A stretch of 13,736 nucleotides of DNA from Clostridia bacterium. Lineage in GTDB: Bacteria > Bacillota > Clostridia > Oscillospirales > CAG-272. A program made the translations under genes and the position numbers. Position 1 is the stretch's first letter. Each line of letters begins with the position of its first letter. The notes under the pieces were generated by a model, which was not told the DNA's origin, searched no databases, and saw only the letters and a program-made list of their open reading frames with translations. Of this stretch, positions 1-6,647 are shown one piece after another. The stretch is taken from contig JAKSPR010000035.1 of assembly GCA_024404655.1 (NCBI GenBank), positions 1 to 13,736 on the forward strand, read 5' to 3'.

Positions 1-1125
1 GGCTGGATTTTTTTATGTCTTGTTATGATCTGTCTTACCATGATGCCAGCAGAGGCGGCGGAGTTTGCCGACACGCCGGATGCGGGTTCTGCGCTGCTCA
101 TGGAAGCCTCGACCGGGCGGGTGCTGTATGAATACAACGCGGACAAAGCGCTCCCCCCGGCCTCCGTCACCAAGGTCATGACGATGCTGCTCGTTTTAGA
201 GGCTATCGACAGCGGACAGATCACGCCGGAGGATATGGTGACCGTCAGCGATTACGCCTCCGGCATGGGCGGCTCCCAGGTTTTTCTGAAAGCCGGGGAG
301 GTCATGAGCGTGAATGACCTTCTGAAAAGCGTGGTCGTTGCGTCAGCGAATGATGCGGCGGTAGCGCTGGCGGAGTATGTCTGCGGATCAGAAGCCTCCT
401 TTGTCAGCCGGATGAACGAGCGTGCGGCGGAGCTGGGCATGGTGAACACCGTGTTCAAGAACACAAACGGCCTTGACGACAGCGACGAAGGCCATGTGAC
501 CTCCGCAAGGGATATCGCTCTCATGTCGCGGGAGGTTCTGAAACACAAGAGAATTTTTGAGTATTCCACAATCTGGATGGATTCCATCCGGGACGGTGCT
601 TTCGGGCTGACCAATACCAACCGGCTGGTGCGGTTCTACCGGGGCTGCAACGGACTGAAAACCGGGTCCACCTCAAAAGCGGGCTTCTGTATCAGCGCGA
701 CTGCCGAGCGGGGCGGGATGCAGCTCATCTGCGTCATCATGGCATCTCCCACAAAGGACGCGCGGAATGCCCTTGCCGCTTCCCTCCTTGACTGGGGTTT
801 TGCCAACTGGGGGCTGGCGGAATTTTCTGCGGGCAAGCCGGAGGATGTTTTGCTGCGGGGTGCTGCCGTTGACCGCTGTCCAGTCTCTTTCGGCGCGTTT
901 TCAGCGCTTTTACCGAAGGGCACGGAGAAAAACGTCACCCAGAAAATTCTCCTGCCGGAGAAGCTGGACGCTCCGGTCACAGCCGGGCAGACGGTCGGCA
1001 CGGTTGAGTATTATTCCGGGGACACGCTGCTGGGCTCTGTGGATATCACGGCGGATGTATCGGCTGACAGGATCGGGTTCTTTGCTTTATTCCTCCGGTT
1101 TCTGCACGGATTCTGCCCCGCATGA
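1..1125 (+). CDS. dacF: D-alanyl-D-alanine carboxypeptidase (DacF/PBP5-like), 5' end cut by window edge
   Basis: Serine DD-carboxypeptidase of the low-molecular-weight PBP (peptidase S11) family; it removes the terminal D-Ala of peptidoglycan stem peptides outside the membrane. The reading frame is open from base 1, and the first residues form a hydrophobic stretch ending in AEAA, a signal-peptide end with likely cleavage before EFAD, so the real start lies upstream of the window. Numbered from the ATG at 25, the three active-site motifs are all present: SVTK (Ser47, Lys50), SAN (Ser107-Asn109) and KTG (Lys212-Gly214). The part after about residue 265 fits the beta-rich PBP5 C-terminal domain, and the last 15 or so residues (FFALFLRFLHGF) suit a membrane-anchoring helix. 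The family is known from vegetative cells and from spore cortex formation; the sequence alone does not decide between dacA, dacB and dacF roles. I see no convincing terminator after it. Confidence 0.92.
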   Translation, partial: GWIFLCLVMICLTMMPAEAAEFADTPDAGSALLMEASTGRVLYEYNADKALPPASVTKVMTMLLVLEAIDSGQITPEDMVTVSDYASGMGGSQVFLKAGEVMSVNDLLKSVVVASANDAAVALAEYVCGSEASFVSRMNERAAELGMVNTVFKNTNGLDDSDEGHVTSARDIALMSREVLKHKRIFEYSTIWMDSIRDGAFGLTNTNRLVRFYRGCNGLKTGSTSKAGFCISATAERGGMQLICVIMASPTKDARNALAASLLDWGFANWGLAEFSAGKPEDVLLRGAAVDRCPVSFGAFSALLPKGTEKNVTQKILLPEKLDAPVTAGQTVGTVEYYSGDTLLGSVDITADVSADRIGFFALFLRFLHGFCPA

Positions 1126-1198
1126 TGCAGTTTCTCTTCGCCTTTTTACAAATTCTGGAGAAAAATCGGAAATCGCCGAACTTTTTTGCGGTTATCTA

Positions 1199-1227
1199 TT
1201 GCAATTTTGACTGCAATTCGGTATAAT
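1199..1227 (+). promoter_or_regulatory. Sigma-A promoter of pgi
   Basis: TTGCAA at 1199-1204 and a perfect TATAAT at 1222-1227 with a 17-bp spacer. It sits about 65 bp before the pgi start in an AT-rich gap, so pgi is likely transcribed on its own, separately from the carboxypeptidase gene. Confidence 0.75.
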
Positions 1228-1292
1228 ATATATGTTTATAATAGATTTTTCCCTTTGTTTGAACAAAGGCGTATAGAAAGGATCAAACAATC

Positions 1293-2627
1293 ATGGCAAT
1301 TTCTCTGAATGCTTCTTTTCTGAACTCCTTCGTCGGCGAGCATGAGCTCTCCGCTATGGAAGGTGCTGTCCGTGATGCTCATGCAAAGATCTGGAACAAA
1401 ACCGGTCTTGGCAATGACTTCCTCGGCTGGGTCGATCTTCCCGTCAACTACGACAAGGAAGAGTTTGAACGCATCAAGGCAGCTGCTCTCAAGATCAAGA
1501 ACACCTGCGATATTCTGATCGTCATCGGTATCGGCGGTTCCTACCTCGGCGCACGCGCTGCCATCGAGTTCTGCAAGAGCCCCCTTTACAACAATCTGAA
1601 GAAGGACACCCCCGACATCTACTTTGCAGGCAACAACATCAGCGCACAGGCAATGAAAGAGCTGCTTGAAATCTGCGAAGGCAAGGACATCTGCTTAAAT
1701 GTCATCTCCAAGTCCGGTACCACCACCGAGCCTGCCATCGCATTCCGCATCTTCCGTGACCTGCTCATCAAGAAGTACGGTCCCGACTGCATCAAGGACC
1801 GCGTCTTCATCACCACCGACCGCGCAAAGGGTACCCTCAAGGGCTTTGCCGATGCAGCAGGCTGTGAGACCTTCGTTGTTCCGGATGACTGCGGCGGACG
1901 CTACTCCGTTCTGACCGCTGTCGGTCTGCTCCCCATCGCATGTGCAGGTATCTCCATCGACGATATGATGGCCGGTGCCGCTGCTGCAAGAGAAGCATAC
2001 AAGGACTGCGATCTTGCAAGCAACGACGCACTCAAGTACGCCGCTTACAGAAACATTCTCCGCACCAAGGGCAAGAAGACCGAAATCCTCGTTGACTACG
2101 AGCCCTGCATGGTCATGATGAACGAATGGTGGAAGCAGCTGTTCGGCGAATCCGAAGGCAAGGACAACAAGGGTCTGCTCCCGGATTCCGTTGTCTTCAC
2201 CACGGACCTGCACTCCCTCGGTCAGTTCATTCAGGAAGGCGAACGCATCATGTTCGAGACCATTCTGAACATCAAGGACACCGGCGCAGAAGTTGTTGTT
2301 CCCAATGATGAAGCAAACGTCGACGGTCTGAACTTCCTCACCGGCAAGACGCTGGAATATATCAACTCCATGGCATTCAAGGGTGCTGCCATCGCGCATA
2401 CCGACGGCGGTGTTCCTGCCATGATCCTCGATCTCGACAGCCGTTCTGCTTATGATTTCGGCTGGATGGTCTACTTCTTCGAGATGGCATGCGGCATCTC
2501 CGGCTACATTCTGGGTGTCAATCCCTTCAACCAGCCCGGTGTTGAAGCCTACAAGAAGAACATGCTCGCTCTGCTCGGCAAGCCCGGTTACGAAGAAAGA
2601 CGCGCTGAGCTGGAAGCAAAGATGTAA
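1293..2627 (+). CDS. pgi: Glucose-6-phosphate isomerase
   Basis: Interconverts glucose 6-phosphate and fructose 6-phosphate in the cytoplasm (glycolysis and gluconeogenesis). The length of 444 residues matches the short PGI type of Firmicutes. Both classical family signatures are visible: GGRYSVLTAVGL around 201-212, and GVNPFNQPGVEAYKK with the FNQPG core at 412-416. Also present are the glycine-rich GIGGSYLGA at 79-87, the phosphate-binding SKSGTTTEP at 139-147, and GESEGK at about 285-290, which contains the catalytic glutamate region. The start is fixed by AAAGGA at 1277-1282, ten bases before the ATG. Codon use is strongly biased (AAG for lysine, AAC and GAC dominant), as expected of a highly expressed gene. 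The gene has its own promoter and terminator, so it appears monocistronic. Confidence 0.97.
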   Translation: MAISLNASFLNSFVGEHELSAMEGAVRDAHAKIWNKTGLGNDFLGWVDLPVNYDKEEFERIKAAALKIKNTCDILIVIGIGGSYLGARAAIEFCKSPLYNNLKKDTPDIYFAGNNISAQAMKELLEICEGKDICLNVISKSGTTTEPAIAFRIFRDLLIKKYGPDCIKDRVFITTDRAKGTLKGFADAAGCETFVVPDDCGGRYSVLTAVGLLPIACAGISIDDMMAGAAAAREAYKDCDLASNDALKYAAYRNILRTKGKKTEILVDYEPCMVMMNEWWKQLFGESEGKDNKGLLPDSVVFTTDLHSLGQFIQEGERIMFETILNIKDTGAEVVVPNDEANVDGLNFLTGKTLEYINSMAFKGAAIAHTDGGVPAMILDLDSRSAYDFGWMVYFFEMACGISGYILGVNPFNQPGVEAYKKNMLALLGKPGYEERRAELEAKM

Positions 2628-2651
2628 TTTTGATCTCCCATTTTCATACTG

Positions 2652-2681
2652 CTGCGGCGGAGTCATCCGCCGCAGTTTTTT
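2652..2681 (+). terminator. Rho-independent terminator of pgi
   Basis: A perfect 9-bp GC-rich stem (2652-2660 with 2667-2675), a 6-nt loop, and a run of six T (2676-2681), 25 bases after the pgi stop. Confidence 0.9.
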
Positions 2682-2766
2682 GTTGTCATTCTCTACAGAA
2701 ATGCGATGGGTTATTTGTCGTCCTTAACGAACTTGTTTATATTCACCGAAATTTCATAGTTTGGAC

Positions 2767-2795
2767 TTGATTTTTCTCACATTTTCGTGTATGAT
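2767..2795 (+). promoter_or_regulatory. Promoter of the P-loop protein gene
   Basis: TTGATT at 2767-2772 and TATGAT at 2790-2795, spacer 17 bp. Transcription would begin near 2802, giving an unusually long leader of about 140 nt before the start codon at 2941. Confidence 0.6.
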
Positions 2796-2838
2796 ATAAG
2801 TACAGAAGGCAAGAGATTCCAGAAAGACTTGCTGCTGT

Positions 2839-2899
2839 CCCCTCCTTGATATGCAGGGAGGTTTCCCCGATGCGGGGACGTTTCCTTTACGCGCGGGGA
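2839..2899 (+). promoter_or_regulatory. Structured 5' leader with two hairpins and an alternative pairing
   Basis: The untranslated leader of the P-loop gene can fold into an 8-bp hairpin (2841-2848 with 2854-2861, one G-U pair, 5-nt loop) and, directly after it, a 6-bp hairpin TCCCCG/CGGGGA (2864-2869 with 2873-2878, 3-nt loop). The 3' arm CGGGGA occurs again at 2894-2899, so the TCCCCG arm has two mutually exclusive partners. I recognise no known riboswitch or T-box motif here. A regulatory role is inference from structure and leader length only. Confidence 0.35.
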
Positions 2900-2926
2900 T
2901 GACCGAATCCAAAATTCTTTCTGAAA

Positions 2927-2933
2927 AAGGAGA
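2927..2933 (+). promoter_or_regulatory. Ribosome binding site deciding the P-loop gene start
   Basis: AAGGAGA lies 7 bases before the ATG at 2941. The in-frame ATG codons at 2851 and 2899 lack a properly spaced site, so the shorter protein is preferred. Confidence 0.8.
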
Positions 2934-2940
2934 AAATCTT

Positions 2941-3351
2941 ATGTTCAAACTGATTGTCGGAATCAAGGGTACCGGAAAGACCAAGACGCTTGTTGAAATG
3001 GCTAACGCAGCCGCACAGAGCTCCAACGGTTCTGTCGTATGCATCGAGCCCGGCGACAAGCTGAAATTCGATGTCTCCCATGAAATCCGCTTAATTGATA
3101 CACTGGAATATGAAATCAAGGACGGTCAGGCGCTGTACGGCTTCATCTGCGGTATTGTCGCAAGCAACCACGATATCACCGATATCTTCGTTGACGGTTC
3201 TCTCAAGATCTGCAGAAGCGACGTCAATGAGATGGCTGTCGCTGTCCGTGAGATCGCATACTTCATTGATTCCAAGGGCATCAACTGCACGATGACCGCA
3301 TCCATTGCCGCAGAAGACCTGCCGGAGAACATCACCCAGTACACAAAGTAA
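2941..3351 (+). CDS. Small P-loop (Walker A) ATP-binding protein, function unknown
   Basis: A 136-residue cytoplasmic protein that opens almost directly with a Walker A motif (Gly7 to Thr14, form GxxxxGKT), so nucleotide binding is likely. A hydrophobic strand ending in Asp (ITDIFVDGS, about residues 78-86) could be Walker B. No helicase, transporter-signature or PilT-type partner domains follow, and there is no room for them. Small proteins like this occur in Clostridia under generic names such as ATP-binding protein; I cannot name a function. There is no signal peptide or membrane segment. Codon choice resembles pgi (AAG, GGT, GTC, TCC), which suggests high expression. It has its own promoter and a structured leader and is followed by a terminator hairpin; the next gene is a solute-binding lipoprotein that may receive read-through. 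Confidence 0.85.
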   Translation: MFKLIVGIKGTGKTKTLVEMANAAAQSSNGSVVCIEPGDKLKFDVSHEIRLIDTLEYEIKDGQALYGFICGIVASNHDITDIFVDGSLKICRSDVNEMAVAVREIAYFIDSKGINCTMTASIAAEDLPENITQYTK

Positions 3352-3370
3352 TCAAAACCATGCGGTAATC

Positions 3371-3399
3371 AGCCGCAGGCACTGCTTGCGGCTTTTTTT
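3371..3399 (+). terminator. Terminator or attenuator after the P-loop gene
   Basis: A 10-bp stem (3371-3380 with 3384-3393, one G-U pair), a 3-nt loop, and T3393-3399. It lies only about 50 bases before the next gene, which shows no promoter of its own, so partial read-through is plausible. Confidence 0.88.
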
Positions 3400-3451
3400 C
3401 CATCACGGCGTTTTGTTTCAAAACTAACGATTCAGATAGGAGGATATTCCC

Positions 3452-4939
3452 ATGAAAAGGAATCAGGCACTCGCAGCACTTCTTCTCCTGGCAGCATCCT
3501 GTTCTGTCGTTTCCTGCGGCGCGGAACCGTCAGCACAGCCCGACAGCACGCAGGCATCTTCCCCGGTACAGGATACTTTGACATCCGCGGAAGCGGAATC
3601 AAACGCCCTCGACATCGCCGTCGCCGCTCTTCCCCAAGCGGACTATGGCGGTCATGAATTCAAAATCATGGACCGTTCCGAGCAGTACAGCAGCGTATGG
3701 TACACCTACGATGTCTTCTCCGAGGGTGAAAACGGTGAGCCCATCAATGATGCCGTTTATCAGCGCAACCGGATCCTTGAAGATGCGGTCAATATCAAAA
3801 TCCGTGAAGAACAGTCCGTCGGTCCCACCGCCGATATGAAAAAGCTCATCACCGCAGGCGATGATGCGTATGATCTGTTTACCGACGGTATGAGCAGTCT
3901 GGTATCCATGACAACGGGCAATATGCTCTATAATCTGAATGACGTTTCCCAGCTCCGGCTGAGTGAGCCCTGGTGGGATCAGCAGATGCGGACGGAGTTC
4001 AACATTCTTGACAAACTGTACATTATGACCGGCGATATCTCCATCATGGACAATGAGGCCACCTGGTGTATTCTTTTCAACAAGACCATGGCCGAGAGCT
4101 TCGACTTCGGTGATCTCTATCAGACCGTCCGTGACGGCAAATGGACTCTCTCCATGATGCAGGATATGATGAAAGCTGTGTCCTCCGACTTAAACGGCGA
4201 CGGTGCCGTCGGAGCAGAAGACCGTTTCGGATATCTCACCGAGGCGTTCAACATCTACGCCCTCTGGTGCGGCTCCGGAAATAAGATCGTCAGTCTGAAT
4301 GAAAGCGGACTTCCGACCATCACCATGTTCAATGACCGCAGCGCTGCCATTTATGATAAGGTACTGGAAATGCAGTTTGACCCGAACACCACCGGTATTG
4401 CCGGAAAGAATCCGTTCCCGGGATACAGCGATCTGAATGACTGCTTCAACGACAACCGCGCGTTGTTCATCTACGGCGCGATGTCCCTGATTCCCGACTA
4501 CCGCGACAGCGAGACGAATTTCGGTGTGCTCCCTGCGCCGAAATATGATGAATCCCAGTCTCAGTACTACAACACCTTCTCCTACTGCAATATGACCGGC
4601 TACTGCATCCCGGTCACGGCGTCGGATATCAACCGCACCGGTACCATCATGGAGGCCATGGCGGATATCTCCCAGTATATCCTCACCCCCGCATATTACG
4701 ATATCACCCTCAAAGGAAAGTCCGTCCGCGATCAGGAATCCGAGGAAATGATCGACCTTATCCTGGCAACACGTTCCTATGACCTTGGTCCGATCTTCCA
4801 GTGGGGCAGCGGATTCTCCATCTTCAACAGTGCGACCGACAAGAAGATCGGCACTTTCGCATCCCAGTACGAAAAGGGTGAAAAGTCGATGGTCAAAGCC
4901 ATTGATAAGTATATTGCGGATATCTCCGAAAACGAATAA
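3452..4939 (+). CDS. Extracellular solute-binding lipoprotein (copy 1)
   Basis: A 495-residue membrane-anchored protein resembling family 1-type ABC transporter solute-binding proteins, as used for sugars and oligosaccharides. Residues 1-22 are a lipoprotein signal: KR near the start, a Leu/Ala-rich core, and lipobox VVSC with Cys22 as the lipid-carrying residue. A Ser/Thr/Gln/Ala-rich linker to about residue 50 follows, then the globular part beginning with EFKIMDRS. Residues 246-257 form a calcium-loop-like segment (Asp246, Asn248, Asp250, Gly251, Asp257), followed by RFGY. The start is fixed by AGGAGG at 3438-3443, eight bases before the ATG. It is strongly similar along its whole length to the next gene. 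No permease or ATPase gene is adjacent, so the substrate and partner are unknown. The 50 bases between the preceding hairpin and the start hold no clear promoter. Confidence 0.85.
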   Translation: MKRNQALAALLLLAASCSVVSCGAEPSAQPDSTQASSPVQDTLTSAEAESNALDIAVAALPQADYGGHEFKIMDRSEQYSSVWYTYDVFSEGENGEPINDAVYQRNRILEDAVNIKIREEQSVGPTADMKKLITAGDDAYDLFTDGMSSLVSMTTGNMLYNLNDVSQLRLSEPWWDQQMRTEFNILDKLYIMTGDISIMDNEATWCILFNKTMAESFDFGDLYQTVRDGKWTLSMMQDMMKAVSSDLNGDGAVGAEDRFGYLTEAFNIYALWCGSGNKIVSLNESGLPTITMFNDRSAAIYDKVLEMQFDPNTTGIAGKNPFPGYSDLNDCFNDNRALFIYGAMSLIPDYRDSETNFGVLPAPKYDESQSQYYNTFSYCNMTGYCIPVTASDINRTGTIMEAMADISQYILTPAYYDITLKGKSVRDQESEEMIDLILATRSYDLGPIFQWGSGFSIFNSATDKKIGTFASQYEKGEKSMVKAIDKYIADISENE

Positions 4940-4948
4940 AATATATCG

Positions 4949-4985
4949 GACCTGTGCTGTTTTTCCGACAGCGCAGGTCTTTTTT
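4949..4985 (+). terminator. Terminator of solute-binding gene 1
   Basis: A 12-bp stem (4949-4960 with 4968-4979, one G-U pair), a 7-nt loop, and six T at 4980-4985. It begins 9 bases after the stop codon. Confidence 0.93.
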
Positions 4986-5034
4986 CGCCGAAAACTTTGC
5001 AGAGCCAAAATTCAAGAAACTTGATTTTACTGTC

Positions 5035-5063
5035 TTGACAGCAGCATCATTTTGATTTATAAT
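5035..5063 (+). promoter_or_regulatory. Perfect consensus sigma-A promoter of solute-binding gene 2
   Basis: TTGACA at 5035-5040 and TATAAT at 5058-5063 with the ideal 17-bp spacer. The expected leader is only about 30 nt. I see no obvious operator dyad around it. Confidence 0.92.
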
Positions 5064-5098
5064 AGTAACGAATTTTATTCTTCAAGGAGAACCGCAAC

Positions 5099-6604
5099 AT
5101 GAAAAAAGCAGGACTTACCCCGGCAATCGTACTTCTTCTGATCGCAGCAGCCATTCTGCCCTCCTGTGATTCTGCCGCTGCCCCTGCAGCCCAGGACACT
5201 GCTCCCATTTCTTCTCCCGTCGTATCGGAAACCGAAGCGGATACCAGTGAAGAGGCTGCAGAAGCTGCCGCTTTTGAAAAGGCTGTTTCCTCTCTGCCCG
5301 ATCGAGATTACAATGGTTATGAATTCAAGATCATGGGGCGGTCTGTCGAATATGATGCCGTATGGGCCTCTTATGATATTTACGCCGAGAAAGAAAACGG
5401 CGAACCGATCAACGATGCCGTCTATCAGCGCAATCTGCTTCTGGAAGAAGCGTTCAACATCAAATTCGTCGATATGAGTGTCGGCAATCCCTATGAAACC
5501 ATGTGGCGTCTGATCACCGCAGGTGATGATGCCGTTGACACCTTTACGGACGGCATGGTCGTCCTCAACTGGATGGCATCAGCCAATATGCTCTATAATA
5601 TGAATAATATTGAAGAGCTCAAGCTGGATAAGCCCTGGTGGGATCAGCAGATGCGCAACAATATGAACATTCTCGACAAGCTCTATATCATGACCGGCGA
5701 CATTTCCATCATGGATAATGAGGGTACCTGGTGCATGCTGTTCAACAAACAGATGTACAAGGATTTCGATTTTGATGATCCCTATCAGACCGTGAAAGAC
5801 GGAAAATGGACCCTTGACAAGATGCTTGGCATGATGAAAGAGGTTGCAAACGATACAAACGGTGACGGTGTCAGAGATATCAACGACCGTTGGGGCTTTG
5901 TTTCCGAACCTTATAATGTCTATGCGCTCTGGAACGGTGCCGGCAATATGATCGGCAGTCTGGATTCCTCCGATCAGCCTGTGATCACCATGTTTACGGA
6001 ACGTGCAGTCAGCACATACGACAAAGTTCTCTCCATGCAGTTTGACAACCGCCTCACCGGTGTTGTCGGTACAGCGCCGTTCATCTCCTATGCCGATCTT
6101 GTCACCAGCTTTACCGGCGGCAATGCGCTGTATGTTTACGGTGCAATGGGTCTGATTTCCGACTTCCGCAGTTCCGACACGGATTTCGGTGTTCTTCCTG
6201 CGCCCAAGTTTGACGAGCAGCAGGAAAACTACTGCACGCCGTTCCAGTGCTGGAACATGACTGCATACGCCATTCCCAACACAGCCCAGGATCCCGCCCG
6301 TACCGGCACCATCATGGAGGCGATGGCAGAGATTTCCCAGTATACACTGACACCGGCTTACTATGATATCACGCTGAAGACCAAATCCGTGCGTGACGTA
6401 GAATCCGAGGAAATGATTGATCTGGTCCTGAATACCCGTTCCTATGACATCGGACAGATCCACCAGTGGAGCGGCTGCTTCGATATCTTCCAGAATGCAA
6501 CCCATGACAAGATCGGTACTTTTGTTTCCCAGTATCAGAAGGTTGAAAAAGGTATGCTTTCTGAAATCAAGACATTCATGAAGAACATTGAAAAGAACGA
6601 CTGA
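5099..6604 (+). CDS. Extracellular solute-binding lipoprotein (copy 2)
   Basis: A 501-residue paralogue of the preceding gene. The signal peptide runs through a Leu/Ile/Ala core to lipobox LPSC with Cys23 as the lipidation site, then an Ala/Pro/Thr/Glu-rich linker to about residue 60. Shared blocks with copy 1 include NGEPINDAVYQRN, LITAGDDA, PWWDQQMR, ILDKLYIMTGDISIMDNE, DGKWTL, FGVLPAPK and TPAYYDITLK; by eye more than half of the residues are identical. The calcium-loop-like segment is at 252-263 (Asp252, Asn254, Asp256, Gly257, Asp263). AAGGAG at 5084-5089 lies nine bases before the ATG. The gene has its own perfect promoter and its own terminator, so it is a stand-alone transcription unit without transporter partners in view. 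Differences from copy 1 (for example QWSGCF against QWGSGF near the C-terminus) could reflect a changed ligand. Substrate unknown; a sugar is the family default, not shown here. Confidence 0.86.
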   Translation: MKKAGLTPAIVLLLIAAAILPSCDSAAAPAAQDTAPISSPVVSETEADTSEEAAEAAAFEKAVSSLPDRDYNGYEFKIMGRSVEYDAVWASYDIYAEKENGEPINDAVYQRNLLLEEAFNIKFVDMSVGNPYETMWRLITAGDDAVDTFTDGMVVLNWMASANMLYNMNNIEELKLDKPWWDQQMRNNMNILDKLYIMTGDISIMDNEGTWCMLFNKQMYKDFDFDDPYQTVKDGKWTLDKMLGMMKEVANDTNGDGVRDINDRWGFVSEPYNVYALWNGAGNMIGSLDSSDQPVITMFTERAVSTYDKVLSMQFDNRLTGVVGTAPFISYADLVTSFTGGNALYVYGAMGLISDFRSSDTDFGVLPAPKFDEQQENYCTPFQCWNMTAYAIPNTAQDPARTGTIMEAMAEISQYTLTPAYYDITLKTKSVRDVESEEMIDLVLNTRSYDIGQIHQWSGCFDIFQNATHDKIGTFVSQYQKVEKGMLSEIKTFMKNIEKND

Positions 6605-6607
6605 ATC

Positions 6608-6637
6608 AAAGAGGACGGCGCGTGCCGTCCTCTTTTT
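6608..6637 (+). terminator. Terminator of solute-binding gene 2
   Basis: A perfect stem AGAGGACGGC with GCCGTCCTCT (6610-6619 with 6624-6633), a 4-nt loop, and T6633-6637; flanking A-T pairs extend the stem. The Cys-rich gene converges from the other side, and the same hairpin could slow its transcript, but the U-run in that direction is only three bases. Confidence 0.92.
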
Positions 6638-6647
6638 GTATCTTTGG

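Noticed and set aside
1166..1187. Possible terminator after the carboxypeptidase gene (TCGG/CCGA plus T-run)
   Set aside because: The stem is only four base pairs; too weak to call.
1695..2666. Long open frame of 323 codons antisense to pgi
   Set aside because: Codon bias in pgi leaves few stops on the opposite strand. The frame has no supporting ribosome site or recognisable protein motifs, and pgi itself is certain.
2851..2940. Upstream in-frame start adding 30 residues to the P-loop protein
   Set aside because: There is no ribosome binding site before 2851, the added residues lie in the hairpin region, and the ATG at 2941 has an ideal site.
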